From an uncultured Paracoccaceae bacterium (GTDB taxonomy: Bacteria; Pseudomonadota; Alphaproteobacteria; Rhodobacterales; Rhodobacteraceae), in the NCBI GenBank assembly GCA_947500055.1, contig CANMQO010000008.1:1-64000 (forward strand): a stretch of DNA of 64,000 nt, in the 5' to 3' direction. Made by a program: the position numbers and the translations under genes. Positions within the stretch are counted from its first letter, which is position 1. The number at the start of each line of letters is the position of its first letter. Below, piece after piece: positions 27,017 to 36,577 of this stretch. The notes under the pieces were generated by a model. The model did not search any database and had not been told where the DNA came from. It saw nothing but the letters and a program-made list of their open reading frames with translations.

Positions 27017-27451
27017 ATGTTACACCACATTCTGATCATGCTGGCGGCGGGGGTCGGGATACCGGTTCTGGCGGCGCTGAATGCAGCCCTTGGGCGGCAT
27101 ATCGGGTCACCCGCCGTAGCCGCAACGGTGCTGTTTGTGGTGGCCCTTGGGACGGCGGCGATTGTCGCGATGCTGACCAATCCCGGCGCTGCGTCCAAAC
27201 TTGCCAGTGCCCCCAAACACCTGTTTCTTGCGGGCACGTTGGTTGCCTTCTACGTGCTGTCCATCACGTGGATCGCGCCAACCATGGGTGTTGGCAATGC
27301 GGTGTTTTTCGTGCTGCTGGGGCAGTTGATTTCTGCCGCAGCGATTGATCATTTCGGCCTGTTCACCGCGCAGGCGTCACCCCTGACGCTGACGCGTGCG
27401 GCGGGGATTGCACTGATGGCGGCGGGGGTTTTTGTCACGCAGAAAGCGTAA
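27017..27451 (+). CDS. Small DMT-type transporter (YdcZ/DUF606 family)
   Basis: This 144-residue protein has four to five membrane spans and the family's NAALGRHIGSP motif after the first helix. An MGVGNAVFF segment near the middle is also typical of YdcZ half-size drug/metabolite transporters, which act as dimers. An AAAGGA ribosome site precedes the ATG. Its 3' end overlaps the convergent Ldh gene by 17 bases. Substrate unknown. Confidence 0.82.
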   Translation: MLHHILIMLAAGVGIPVLAALNAALGRHIGSPAVAATVLFVVALGTAAIVAMLTNPGAASKLASAPKHLFLAGTLVAFYVLSITWIAPTMGVGNAVFFVLLGQLISAAAIDHFGLFTAQASPLTLTRAAGIALMAAGVFVTQKA

Positions 27452-28409
27452 GCACCTGATCCCAAAGCGTATCCGGCACGTCAATTTCCGTCATCTCCCG
27501 CCGGTCAGCGCCAGGGATACGCGCGCCTTCCTGCGCGGCCACCGCATCAGCGATCCGCGCGAAACGATCAGCAAAATCAGCGTGATAGGTGCCTGGGTCC
27601 ACCAGGATATAGAACTGGCCCAACCCATGCGGCGGCCCATCGGGCAGTTTCAGCCCACTCACATCCAACGAATTCACTGATCCGGTCATGCCGGCGGCCA
27701 GCAGTTCTGCCATCAGCCCGAAACCCCAGCCCTTATAGCCGCCCGCACTGACCAGGGCGCCCTTCAACGCGGCCTCCGGGTCTGTCGTGGGTTGGCCATC
27801 AACGTCAACCGCCCAGCCCAGCGGGATCGCCTCGCCCGCCGCCTTTGCCATGGTGATCTTGCCCAGTGCCACGGCAGAGGTTGAGAAATCAAAATGCAGC
27901 GCCGGTTTACCATCCCCCGGCACCGTCATGGCAATCGGGTTGGTGCCGATCACCGCCTTGTTGCCGCCGGGCGGGGCCACGACCGGGGATGCATTGGTAA
28001 ACCCGATCCCGATCAACCCTTCGGCGGCAATCTGTTCGGTAAAATATCCCAGCGACGTGCAGGTATGCGCATGCGCCACGGCCAGCGTCGCCACCCCGTT
28101 TTCCCGGGCCGTTTTAATAGCCTCTGGCAGTGCCTTTTCAAACGCGTATTGGGCAAAACCAAACTGCGCATCTGATAAAACGGCACCGGGCCGCGGCTTG
28201 CCGACCACAGGATCAACATCACCTTTGACACGACCGGAACGTAACTGCGTGCAGTAACTTTCCAGATAATAAAGCCCGCAAATCACATTGCCCAACGCCT
28301 CTGCCCGGGCGACGGCGCGCGCCACGGAACGGGCCTGCGGGGCAGCCGCGCCATGGGCCATCAGGGCGTCAAAGCTGCGTTCTTCAATCTGGGTTACCGT
28401 TACTTTCAT
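27435..28409 (-). CDS. Ldh-family (malate/L-lactate dehydrogenase type) oxidoreductase
   Basis: This 324-residue NAD(P)-dependent enzyme is of the type-2 malate/L-lactate dehydrogenase family, distinct from the classic Rossmann LDH. Recognisable stretches are [17 protein letters not shown] with the catalytic His, the [10 protein letters not shown] loop, and [14 protein letters not shown] in the C-terminal third. Members reduce 2-keto acids such as pyruvate, ureidoglycolate or delta1-piperideine-2-carboxylate, so the substrate is open. It overlaps the lolD stop by ATGA, a surprising partnership that may only reflect co-transcription. Confidence 0.85.
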   Translation of the reverse strand: MKVTVTQIEERSFDALMAHGAAAPQARSVARAVARAEALGNVICGLYYLESYCTQLRSGRVKGDVDPVVGKPRPGAVLSDAQFGFAQYAFEKALPEAIKTARENGVATLAVAHAHTCTSLGYFTEQIAAEGLIGIGFTNASPVVAPPGGNKAVIGTNPIAMTVPGDGKPALHFDFSTSAVALGKITMAKAAGEAIPLGWAVDVDGQPTTDPEAALKGALVSAGGYKGWGFGLMAELLAAGMTGSVNSLDVSGLKLPDGPPHGLGQFYILVDPGTYHADFADRFARIADAVAAQEGARIPGADRREMTEIDVPDTLWDQVLTLSA

Positions 28410-29089
28410 GATGTCTCCAATGTGCCACTCGTAAGGCGTACTTGTCGGTCCATTCGCGCGGCAAGTTCAAGGTTGTGGGTCGCGATTACCGCTGCAAGCC
28501 CCGTTTCACGGACCAGCGTCATTAAAGTGTCAAAGACCCTGTCCGAGGTGTCTGGGTCAAGGTTGCCTGTCGGTTCATCGGCCAACAAAAGCGCCGGTTC
28601 ATTGGCCAGCGCCCGGCAAAATGCGACCCGCTGTTGTTCGCCACCCGACAGGGCGGCAGGGCGATGCGCGGCGCGCTCGGCCACACCAACCCGGTCCAGC
28701 AAGGCCATGGCGCGGTCGGCAGCGGCCTTGTCGGCCACGCCATTGGCCAGTTGTGGCAACACGATGTTTTCCAGCGCCGTGAATTCCGGCAGCAGATGGT
28801 GAAATTGATAGATAAACCCAACGGTGGCCCGGCGCACCGCCGTACGTCTGCGATCCGACAGGCGGGTCATATCCTCGCCCGCGATCTGCACCGTCCCTTG
28901 GTCCGGCGTATCCAGCAGCCCGGCGATATGCAGCAGCGTTGATTTACCTGCGCCCGATGGGGCCACCAGTGCTACAATCTCACCTGGCTGCACAGCCAGA
29001 TCGATACCTTGCAGCACCTGCACTTCGTTCGGCTTGCCGTGATTATAGGCCTTGGTCAGCCCCGCCAGTTGCAGCGTTGGATTACTCAT
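28406..29089 (-). CDS. lolD: Lipoprotein-release ABC transporter ATPase
   Basis: This 227-residue ATPase has Walker [10 protein letters not shown], signature LSGGEQQR and Walker [13 protein letters not shown]. It is of the MacB/LolD type, which powers removal of lipoproteins from the inner membrane for outer-membrane sorting. The ATG at 29089 overlaps the lolC stop by 8 bases; an in-frame start further upstream is less likely. Paired with the permease gene directly upstream it forms the LolCD complex, with LolC acting as a homodimer, as is common outside gammaproteobacteria. Confidence 0.9.
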   Translation of the reverse strand: MSNPTLQLAGLTKAYNHGKPNEVQVLQGIDLAVQPGEIVALVAPSGAGKSTLLHIAGLLDTPDQGTVQIAGEDMTRLSDRRRTAVRRATVGFIYQFHHLLPEFTALENIVLPQLANGVADKAAADRAMALLDRVGVAERAAHRPAALSGGEQQRVAFCRALANEPALLLADEPTGNLDPDTSDRVFDTLMTLVRETGLAAVIATHNLELAARMDRQVRLTSGTLETS

Positions 29090-30350
29090 AGCGCAGCGCC
29101 TCAACCGGGTTCATCCGGGCCGCACGGCGCGCCGGGAAAATGGTGATGATCCATGACAGGCCCAACGACAGCGACATCGCCTTGATCACGTCAGACAGAT
29201 GCAATTCCGCGGGCACATTGTAAATCCCCCGGATCGACGGATCCCAGACGCCCCCGCCGGACACATAATTCACAAGGCTGAAAATCTGGTCGACATAGAT
29301 TGCAAACAGACAACCCAGTACCACGCCAAAGAAGGTGCCAATGGTCCCAATACCCGCCCCGCAGATAAAGAAAATCCGCAGGATCGACCCTTCGGTCAGG
29401 CCCATCGTGCGCAGGATACCGACATCGCGCCCCTTGTTTTTTACCAGCATGATCAGGCCGCTGATGATGTTCATGGAGGCGACCAGCACAAGGATCGACA
29501 GGATGATGAACATCACATTATCCTCGATCGTCAGAGCGCGCAGGAACCGGCCCACCCTGTCCTGCCAGCTATAGGCCCAGATGCCCGGACCAGCGATATT
29601 GGCGATAGGCTGTTTCAGCTCTTCGGACTGGTTGATATCGTCCAATCGGACTTCCAACTCATCCACCACCCCGTCGCGGTTAAAGATCAGCTGAGCCACG
29701 TCAAAGGGCAGATAGGCGCGGACCTGATCAATCTGGTAACGGCCCGTGGAAAAGATGAACACCACATCATAGGCATTGCGCCGCAATGACCGGCCCGCCG
29801 GGCTGTTGGTGCCTGCGCGGGTGGTGATAACCAGACGGTCACCAATGGTCAGCCCCAGATTTTCGGCCAAGGCTGACCCAAGCGCGATCCCATTTGGCAG
29901 ATCATCGACATTGCCAATGGTCCGTTCGCTTTCAACAATCGCGTCAGAGGCTTTCAGATCCTCAAGCCGGATGCCATAGATATCGGCAAGCGCCAACCGC
30001 CCGGTGCTGCCTTCGGCCATGGACTGGCCACGGATCAGGGGGGCAACGCTCTCAACCCCGTCTATAGTCATGATCCGGTCGGCCATGTCTTCGTATTCCG
30101 CAATCACCTCGCGCGGCTGCACGACCGACACATGGGCGTTGGCGCCGACAATCGTATCAATGAACTCGGCGCGGAACCCCGACCGGACGGCCAATGTCGC
30201 GATCAAGGCGAATACGGCAAGCGTCACCCCGATCAGGCTGATCCAGGTCATCACACTGACCCCGCCCTCTGCGCGTTTGGCGCGGATATAACGCCAGGCG
30301 ATCATCCATTCGAATTTGGAAAACGGGGCGGTGTGTTTCACCAATGCCAT
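29082..30350 (-). CDS. lolC: Lipoprotein-release ABC transporter permease (LolC/E type)
   Basis: This 422-residue protein has one N-terminal membrane span (about residues 30-55), a large periplasmic domain and three C-terminal spans (about 275-300, 320-345 and 385-405), the LolC/E layout. The N-terminal [14 protein letters not shown] stretch and the GIMRTMG-like sequence [15 protein letters not shown] before the second span are typical. It acts with the ATPase encoded downstream. It is an essential envelope-biogenesis gene, usual in this part of Rhodobacteraceae chromosomes near proS. Confidence 0.92.
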   Translation of the reverse strand: MALVKHTAPFSKFEWMIAWRYIRAKRAEGGVSVMTWISLIGVTLAVFALIATLAVRSGFRAEFIDTIVGANAHVSVVQPREVIAEYEDMADRIMTIDGVESVAPLIRGQSMAEGSTGRLALADIYGIRLEDLKASDAIVESERTIGNVDDLPNGIALGSALAENLGLTIGDRLVITTRAGTNSPAGRSLRRNAYDVVFIFSTGRYQIDQVRAYLPFDVAQLIFNRDGVVDELEVRLDDINQSEELKQPIANIAGPGIWAYSWQDRVGRFLRALTIEDNVMFIILSILVLVASMNIISGLIMLVKNKGRDVGILRTMGLTEGSILRIFFICGAGIGTIGTFFGVVLGCLFAIYVDQIFSLVNYVSGGGVWDPSIRGIYNVPAELHLSDVIKAMSLSLGLSWIITIFPARRAARMNPVEALRYE

Positions 30351-30425
30351 GACTGCTCCGGGTTGCGATTTGCGCGCAAACTGGGGGCTGTGGGGGCAAT
30401 GGTCAAGCAGGCATATGGCGATCCG

Positions 30426-31046
30426 TCAAACAGATGCGAGGTATTGCGCAACGGTGGCCGGTGTTTGGGCGGGTTGCGTGGGTACGCTGATGAACACTGC
30501 ATGACGATCCAACTCCACCGTACAAAGACGGGCCAGCATGCGGTTGACGATACCGATGGCGATCGTATCCGTGGTCACGCCCGGGTCCAGAACGATCTGG
30601 CCACCCGATGGATGACGGCGCGAACATTGCCGTCCATGGGCGGGGGTCGTGTTGTACTCAAGATGATAATCCCCCGCCTCCGGGACGGATCGATTGGCCG
30701 CAAAAACAGCTTCGACCGCCGCCTGGCTTTGAGCCTGCCCCAGCGCGGCATAGGTATCAACGCGCGGGCCAGCGACCCTGCGACCAGCCGCATTGCGCGT
30801 GTCGTCCTGATCATAGAACATGTGCCGCTTTTCCGACTGCGTGATGTCGATCAACGGACCGCTGTTATGCATGGTCCTGATCCGACCGCACAAGCGGGCG
30901 GAGTTCAGACAGCTCAGCCCGCCAAACGCGAAATAGAACGTGGGCGCACGACCGTCTTCGTAGGTGGCGAAACAATAGTTTTCGGATCGGAACAATTGCA
31001 TCATCTTGAAACGGGTCGCGAGCGGGACGTCATCCAGTGTAGACAT
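30426..31046 (-). CDS. Hypothetical protein, unknown family
   Basis: This 206-residue protein has no signal peptide or membrane span that I can see. The ATG has a strong GGAGG ribosome site 8 bases upstream, which supports a real gene. It contains several Cys and His residues (CLNSARLCGR, QCSRRH) and a central Ala/Gln-rich helix, but I recognise no motif. It lies 75 bases upstream of lolC on the same strand and may be its own transcription unit. Confidence 0.6.
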   Translation of the reverse strand: MSTLDDVPLATRFKMMQLFRSENYCFATYEDGRAPTFYFAFGGLSCLNSARLCGRIRTMHNSGPLIDITQSEKRHMFYDQDDTRNAAGRRVAGPRVDTYAALGQAQSQAAVEAVFAANRSVPEAGDYHLEYNTTPAHGRQCSRRHPSGGQIVLDPGVTTDTIAIGIVNRMLARLCTVELDRHAVFISVPTQPAQTPATVAQYLASV

Positions 31047-31146
31047 GGCAAACCTCCAATATGCAGCACCCAGACAAATTTGGCGCTGGCCTGTGGCGGA
31101 GTTTATGGGGCAGTCGAGAAATGCGCTGTGCGCAATGGCACAAAGA

Positions 31147-31857
31147 TCACCAATGATTGCCGGGCGTTTGCAATGGCGTCAGGTCACCACCCGCCGCGAG
31201 CGCCTTGCCCGCTGCCGCCCACAGCATCCCCCGCCGCAGCATTTCATAGGCCGGGCCGGCGGCGATCACATCGGGTTGATGACCGAGCGCATTGTAATAG
31301 ACCCGGCCAAGCCCCCATGTCCGGGTCCAGACCACGGGCATATTCACCGCGCCATTGGGGCTGTGATACCAGTCGACTGCATCGGTCCGGGTCGTGGCCA
31401 GCACCCGGTTCGCGGGGTCGACATGCAGGTAATATTGCTCACTTTCGACATCAAAATCCTCGATGCCCGCCACCAGCGGATCATCAGAGGTGATGTTGAC
31501 CCGATACCGCACCCCGTCGCCGCCCGGATGCGCCACCCAGTTCGCCCCGGTCATGAATTGCCACAGCGGGCTGGACCGGAACGCATCGCACATGCCGCCG
31601 TGACAGCCCGCGATGCCGGTGCCATGAGCCACGGCCTCTGACACATTGGTGGCGGCTTCACGGCTCAGCGTGCCATCAGTCCAGACCGGCACAATCAAGT
31701 CAAGCGCGCGCAGTGCGGCGGCATCGTCAAAACAATCAAGGCTGTCGGTCACCGTCACATTCATCCCCGCGTTTGTCAGCATATCGCGAAAAATCCCAGC
31801 GGCCATATCAGGCGCATGGCCATCCCAGCCGCCCCAGACGATCAAGGCGTGACTCAT
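31147..31857 (-). CDS. ThuA-like domain protein
   Basis: This 236-residue protein has a glutamine-amidotransferase-like (flavodoxin-type) fold of the ThuA family. Visible features are the N-terminal ALIVWGGWDGH, the GIAGCHGG stretch at the position of the pseudo-nucleophile, and a late RVYYNALGH. ThuA proteins in rhizobia act in trehalose or disaccharide use, but family members vary in role. It overlaps the DUF2937 gene upstream by ATGA, so both are co-translated. Confidence 0.82.
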   Translation of the reverse strand: MSHALIVWGGWDGHAPDMAAGIFRDMLTNAGMNVTVTDSLDCFDDAAALRALDLIVPVWTDGTLSREAATNVSEAVAHGTGIAGCHGGMCDAFRSSPLWQFMTGANWVAHPGGDGVRYRVNITSDDPLVAGIEDFDVESEQYYLHVDPANRVLATTRTDAVDWYHSPNGAVNMPVVWTRTWGLGRVYYNALGHQPDVIAAGPAYEMLRRGMLWAAAGKALAAGGDLTPLQTPGNHW

Positions 31858-32459
31858 CTGCGCACGCCCGCAAGTTTTGGCATCGGGTGCGGCGCCTCGG
31901 CCACCAATGTCGGACGCGCCACCGGCGGGTTGACCCGCAGACCCGGTTCACGCCGGGGGCGTGCGGGCTTGCGCCGCATCAGGCGGCGCAGCGGCGCGGC
32001 AATGGCGGAAAGCGCTGCGGCCAGCCCGGCCCACCCGGCCAGAAAGCCAACCCCGGCAGAGGCCGCACCGGCAGCACTGACCGGCACCGCTGGGGTGAAA
32101 TCAGCCCAGACCGCCTGTAATGTTGGCCCATCGGCCAGACGATGCGGCATCGCGATGCGCTGGAGCGGCGATGCGGTCCGCAAAGCCGTCAAGTTGTCAG
32201 CCAGGCGGGCATGGCGGGCAAACATCGCGCGCAGATCAGCCTGATGGCGTTCCTGAAAGGCGGAGGCCGACAAATCCTGCAACGCCTCCTCCCGACCCAT
32301 GCCTTCGGCCAGGGCTGCGGCATCAAATGCCTTCACCTCAACGGTCAGGGCTTCGACCTGCCCCGCCAGGCGCTGCATATATTGCTGGGAAAACTCAGGA
32401 TATTGCGACAGGCCCGCCGCGCTGGCCAGACCACCGGCCAAACACAAAACCCGTATCAT
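31854..32459 (-). CDS. DUF2937 membrane protein
   Basis: This 201-residue protein begins with a signal-like segment, then a helical soluble stretch with QYPEFSQQYMQRLAGQ, characteristic of DUF2937. A C-terminal hydrophobic span lies near residues 128-155, followed by a basic Arg/Pro-rich tail (RRLMRRKPARPRR). The layout suggests an inner-membrane protein with its helical domain in the periplasm. Function unknown. It is coupled to the ThuA gene. Confidence 0.75.
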   Translation of the reverse strand: MIRVLCLAGGLASAAGLSQYPEFSQQYMQRLAGQVEALTVEVKAFDAAALAEGMGREEALQDLSASAFQERHQADLRAMFARHARLADNLTALRTASPLQRIAMPHRLADGPTLQAVWADFTPAVPVSAAGAASAGVGFLAGWAGLAAALSAIAAPLRRLMRRKPARPRREPGLRVNPPVARPTLVAEAPHPMPKLAGVRR

Positions 32460-32608
32460 GCGCGAACCCTCGCGAGATTTCTGTTATACATCTGCTGCCT
32501 CGGATCATTTTGTCTTTTTTCCGAAGATAGCAGAAAATCCGCCAAGCGTTAATGACAAACTCAGCGCAGCCCGCATCTGCATCTGGAGCACAGGTTCTCG
32601 CCGTTCAA

Positions 32609-32628
32609 CAGACTTTCTTGAAAGTCTG
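32609..32628 (-). terminator. Hairpin after the proS-peroxiredoxin pair
   Basis: CAGACTTT (32609-32616) pairs with AAAGTCTG (32621-32628) around a 4-base loop. It lies about 50 bases past the peroxiredoxin stop, within a 219-base gap that otherwise holds the promoter of the DUF2937 gene. The U-run is weak. Confidence 0.5.
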
Positions 32629-32678
32629 ACAACAAATTCTCTGAGAGAAATTGAGCACAAGCAGCCCCCGGTAGGGCA

Positions 32679-33242
32679 TCAACCAGCATTCTTCCGCAAC
32701 CAGTCAATCACATTATCCGCGTCACTATCCGGCGGGAAGACGGGATAGAAGACTTTCTTGATCTCTCCATCACGGACGATCATCGTCAGCCGTTTGTGCA
32801 GGGCTTTGCCCTCCACCTCCATTCCCGGCAGTTTCATCGCCGTGCCAAACACGCCCTTGGCGTCCGACAAAAGCGGAAATGGTAGATGCAAACGCGCTGC
32901 CGCCTCTGCCTGATAGGCGGTATCCTGCACTGACAAGCCAAACAGATGATCCACCTTGTGGCTTTGCAATTCGGCATGGTGGTCGCGAAAGGCGCAGGAT
33001 TGCGGCGTGCAGCCCCGCGCGCCGGGGATATCATCCCAGCCTTCGGGCAAGTCGCGGTCCGGGCGGCCCGTCATCGGATAGACATAGATGACCGCCCATC
33101 CGCGCAATTGCGACGGGTTCACCGAACTGCCATCGGTGCTGGGCAGTTCCACATCCGCCAGCGCCATGCCTTGCAGATGATCGGCGCGCCCATCGTCAGA
33201 CGGCGCGGGGATCAGAGACCAGTCGACCTCGGTCAGGCTCAT
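32679..33242 (-). CDS. Peroxiredoxin (PrxQ/BCP-like)
   Basis: This 187-residue thiol peroxidase has Cys78 in the peroxidatic position (RGCTPQSC) and Cys83 as the likely resolving Cys, the five-residue spacing of PrxQ/BCP proteins. The segment before it, [20 protein letters not shown], carries an insertion not found in typical BCP, so it may form a subgroup. It reduces peroxides using thioredoxin. It overlaps proS by ATGA. Confidence 0.82.
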   Translation of the reverse strand: MSLTEVDWSLIPAPSDDGRADHLQGMALADVELPSTDGSSVNPSQLRGWAVIYVYPMTGRPDRDLPEGWDDIPGARGCTPQSCAFRDHHAELQSHKVDHLFGLSVQDTAYQAEAAARLHLPFPLLSDAKGVFGTAMKLPGMEVEGKALHKRLTMIVRDGEIKKVFYPVFPPDSDADNVIDWLRKNAG

Positions 33243-34579
33243 GCAATACCCTTGTAGATCTGGGCGATCCGTTCCACCGCCTGTTCGGGCGGCATCTCTT
33301 CGCTGGTCCCGCTGCGGCGGCTGGTCAGTTCAACCACGCCGTTTTTCAAGCCCCGCGGTCCGACGGTGATCCGCCATGGCAGGCCGATCATATCCATCGT
33401 GCCAAACTTGGCCCCTGCCCGTTCATCGCGGTCATCATAAAGCGGCTCCAACCCCAGGGCGGTCAGGCTGTTGTAGATCGCGTCACAGGCCGCGTCCGCC
33501 TCTGCATCGCCGGATTTCATGTTCAGGATGCCGCAATGGAACGGGGTCACCTGTTCGGGCCAGATGATGCCCTTGTCATCATGGCTGGCTTCGATAATCG
33601 CCCCGATCAGGCGCGACACCCCAATCCCGTGCGACCCCATATGCACCGGGACCTTGTTGCCTTTGCCATCATCAACCTCGGCCTTCATCACCTCGGAATA
33701 CTTTGTTCCGAAATAGAAGATCTGGCCGACCTCGATCCCCCGCGCCGTCCGGCGGCGATCTTCGGGAACATCGGCAAAGATGCTGTCATCATGGGTTTCG
33801 TCGGTCCGGGCGTAAGGTGCCGTCCACTCGTCAAAAATCGCCTGGCACTGTTCCACGCTATCATAATCCACAGCCCGGTCGCCCAGATGCAGATCGGTCA
33901 CCGCACTGTCATAGAACACCTCTGACTCGCCGGTTTCGGCGAGGACAAGGAATTCATGGGTATAGTCACCACCAATCGGGCCACCATCGGCACGCATCGG
34001 GATCGCCTTCAACCCCATCCGTTCATAGGTCCGCAGATAGCTGACCATGTGGCGGTTATAGGCGTGCAGCGCGTCTTCTTTCGTCAGATCGAAGTTATAA
34101 CCGTCTTTCATGAAAAACTCGCGGCCACGCATAACCCCAAACCGGGGGCGGACCTCGTCCCGGAATTTCCACTGGACGTGGTAGAGGGTCAGGGGCAGTT
34201 CCTTGTAGCTGCCGATATGGCTGCGGAAGATATCGGTGATCAACTCCTCATTCGTTGGGCCATAAAGCATATCGCGGCCATGCCGGTCCTCAATCCGCAA
34301 CATCTCGCGGCCATAATCGTTGTAACGCCCGCTTTCCTGCCACAGCTCAGCGGGTTGCAGTGTCGGCATCAGCATCGGCAGATGGCCAGCGCGCTGCTGT
34401 TCCTCATGCACGATATTTTCCAGCTTGCGCAGCACCTTGAAACCCATCGGCAACCACGAATAGATGCCAGCGCTGGCCTGTTTGATCATGCCCGCCTGTA
34501 ACATGTAACGGTGGCTGACAATCTGCGCCTCGCGCGGCGTTTCTTTGAGAACTGGTAGAAAATAGCGGCTCAGGCGCAT
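33239..34579 (-). CDS. proS: Prolyl-tRNA synthetase, short form
   Basis: This 446-residue class II aminoacyl-tRNA synthetase charges tRNA-Pro. The catalytic core, with [19 protein letters not shown] and the motif 2 region [22 protein letters not shown], passes to the C-terminal anticodon-binding domain ([17 protein letters not shown]). It lacks the long INS editing domain found in enterobacterial ProS and so is the short form usual in alphaproteobacteria. It is the upstream gene of a pair with the peroxiredoxin. Confidence 0.95.
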   Translation of the reverse strand: MRLSRYFLPVLKETPREAQIVSHRYMLQAGMIKQASAGIYSWLPMGFKVLRKLENIVHEEQQRAGHLPMLMPTLQPAELWQESGRYNDYGREMLRIEDRHGRDMLYGPTNEELITDIFRSHIGSYKELPLTLYHVQWKFRDEVRPRFGVMRGREFFMKDGYNFDLTKEDALHAYNRHMVSYLRTYERMGLKAIPMRADGGPIGGDYTHEFLVLAETGESEVFYDSAVTDLHLGDRAVDYDSVEQCQAIFDEWTAPYARTDETHDDSIFADVPEDRRRTARGIEVGQIFYFGTKYSEVMKAEVDDGKGNKVPVHMGSHGIGVSRLIGAIIEASHDDKGIIWPEQVTPFHCGILNMKSGDAEADAACDAIYNSLTALGLEPLYDDRDERAGAKFGTMDMIGLPWRITVGPRGLKNGVVELTSRRSGTSEEMPPEQAVERIAQIYKGIA

Positions 34580-34664
34580 GGGCGTCCCCTTGATCTGGAT
34601 GTTTCAAGCAGGTGTAGGGCGCATGCGAAACAGTGACAAGCGACAACCGGCAAGTCCTTCGGTC

Positions 34665-35354
34665 TTAAGCAATGGCCCCGCCTCTGGCCAGATGGCACAT
34701 CGTATAGACAAGCCCGTCACCGATAAGATAGCTGACATCGACGGTATCCATGCCATCCAAACCTTCGCAAATATCAGAAGGGAGCGTGAACCGGATGGTA
34801 TCGCTGCCAAACGCCACACTGCTTACTTCGGTAAATCCAACAAAACGCCGCACGCTGGGATAGATCGCCTTATAAAGTGCCTCCTTGGCAGAGAACAGAA
34901 CCGCAAATGCCGGTGCAGGGGCAAGATCGTCTGTCAGGAGAACCCATTCATCTTCGGTTCCGATCTGGCGCATAAGTGGCCGCGCTTCGGCCTCCGTCAG
35001 CAGCCGCTCGACGTCGATGCCAATGCCCCGACATGCGGCGTCTGGGGCTACCATCGCAGCAGCGAACCCGGCACTGTGGGTGATGCTGCCAACGACCCCG
35101 CCGGGCCAAACCGGTGCGCGGTCGGGACCAACCGGAACCGCGGTGTCGGTTCGGCCAAACTGCACGAGGGCCTGCGCCGCACAAGCCCGCCCGGCAAGGA
35201 ATTCCGCCTGCCGCTTTGGCACAGCCGATTGTAGTTTTTCAGGAAGCAGGTGTAGGCGTTCGGGGTCGGGTCTCTTGTCAAAATGGCAGGCACTTGCGAT
35301 CACATCGGCAGGTGTCAGCACTGCAGGCCAGTGCGCCCCATCAGTCGTGATCAT
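34665..35354 (-). CDS. 4'-phosphopantetheinyl transferase (Sfp/EntD type)
   Basis: This 229-residue enzyme loads the phosphopantetheine arm of CoA onto carrier proteins. Family motifs are GIGIDVERL with Asp114 and Glu116, and FSAKEALYK with Lys157, Glu158 and Lys162. It is the last gene of the megasynthase operon; its ATG overlaps the MFS stop codon. It can therefore be assigned to activating the six PCP/ACP domains encoded upstream, each of which keeps its Ser. Its length is typical of the broad-range Sfp class. Confidence 0.92.
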   Translation of the reverse strand: MITTDGAHWPAVLTPADVIASACHFDKRPDPERLHLLPEKLQSAVPKRQAEFLAGRACAAQALVQFGRTDTAVPVGPDRAPVWPGGVVGSITHSAGFAAAMVAPDAACRGIGIDVERLLTEAEARPLMRQIGTEDEWVLLTDDLAPAPAFAVLFSAKEALYKAIYPSVRRFVGFTEVSSVAFGSDTIRFTLPSDICEGLDGMDTVDVSYLIGDGLVYTMCHLARGGAIA

Positions 35355-36577
35355 GTCGTCACCTCAGTCTTTTTGGCAAAGTGCAGGGACAAGAGGCAGA
35401 TCGGGATACACAGCGCCGCCATTCCGGCAAAGAACAGAGATCCACCCACAGTGACAATGCCAGCAGCGCCCAAGGTTGGCGCAAGCGCGGCCCCCAAGCC
35501 GGGGAGCATGGCAATTCCAAAAAAACTGGACCGCATATCCGGTGGGGCAACAACATCGACCATGACCGTTATTGTGGGCATCACGATGAATTCTGCAATT
35601 GTGCCCAGCATGATGGCCAACACCCAAAAGACGATCAGGGCCTGCTGGTTCAGGGCAACAACCATTAATGACGCCATCAAGAACAGCCCACCAACACCAA
35701 ATGCCGTCGATTTCGTCATTTCGCTGATCCGATCCATGAAAAACAAATGGAAGACCAGAACCGTGCCTGTATTCGTCACGGTCAACATCGCGATAATCCA
35801 CGCAAGATCCGAAACACCAATGTCGATCAAGTGAAACGTCAACGGATCCTCTGTCTGCGCGTAAATGAAAACCAAGGCGAAATTGATCACCAAAAGCATC
35901 AGGAACGTCCGGTTTCGCACCACGGATTGCAGAATGGCAAAGGCAGAAGGCCCTGCCCGCCCCGCATCGGTATCATCCATCCGGCCAACAGCCGGCCAAG
36001 ACATGACATTTCGATATAGCGGGATATAGCATAATGCCGCCAGCCAGAAACAAATGCTGCTGTTCTGCTCGATAAACCAAAGACTGATCAGTGGCCCCGC
36101 TGCGACACCCAGATTCACAAGATAATATCGCAGATGAAAGATAAATTTGCGGTCCCCGTCATCCCCGGCCAGTTCACCCAACACCGCGCGCAACGTCGGT
36201 TCGATCACGCAATTGGCCAGCGAAATCGCAAGAACCCCAAAGATATAGAGCGTAAGAAATGGCAGTGCGGCCATCGTGGCATAGGACAGGATGACCACAC
36301 CTATCGCCAGAAGAACAAGGCGACGGCGGTCCAGATTATCGGCCAGCATGCCCCCCACAGGTGACCCGAATATCGTCAGGAACAGACCAGCCGACAGCAG
36401 GACCCCAATTTCGGCGATCCCCATGCCAAACTGGCGCGACATGACCACGGCAATAAAGGGCCAGATCATCGATGCGCCCAGCTTGGCGATGCATGTGCCG
36501 ATCAGCAAACCCTGAGCGTCAGACGAGAGGGCGCGAAACCGCCGGAAGCTGCGCATCGGACCTCGTTGCGCTTTCAT
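35351..36577 (-). CDS. MFS transporter, candidate exporter of the operon's product
   Basis: This 408-residue protein has about twelve membrane spans and the MFS motif A (GGMLADNLDRRR) between spans 2 and 3. The start is set at 36577, where the ATG overlaps the methyltransferase stop codon; the frame is open a little further. Its place between a biosynthetic methyltransferase and the phosphopantetheinyl transferase, with overlaps on both sides, makes export of the peptide product, and so self-protection, the likely role. Import or signalling cannot be excluded. Confidence 0.85.
   Translation of the reverse strand: MKAQRGPMRSFRRFRALSSDAQGLLIGTCIAKLGASMIWPFIAVVMSRQFGMGIAEIGVLLSAGLFLTIFGSPVGGMLADNLDRRRLVLLAIGVVILSYATMAALPFLTLYIFGVLAISLANCVIEPTLRAVLGELAGDDGDRKFIFHLRYYLVNLGVAAGPLISLWFIEQNSSICFWLAALCYIPLYRNVMSWPAVGRMDDTDAGRAGPSAFAILQSVVRNRTFLMLLVINFALVFIYAQTEDPLTFHLIDIGVSDLAWIIAMLTVTNTGTVLVFHLFFMDRISEMTKSTAFGVGGLFLMASLMVVALNQQALIVFWVLAIMLGTIAEFIVMPTITVMVDVVAPPDMRSSFFGIAMLPGLGAALAPTLGAAGIVTVGGSLFFAGMAALCIPICLLSLHFAKKTEVTT

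Noticed and set aside
30132..31493. A 453-codon plus-strand frame opposite lolC and the genes beyond it
   Set aside because: It spans several minus-strand genes and their gaps and has no recognisable sequence.
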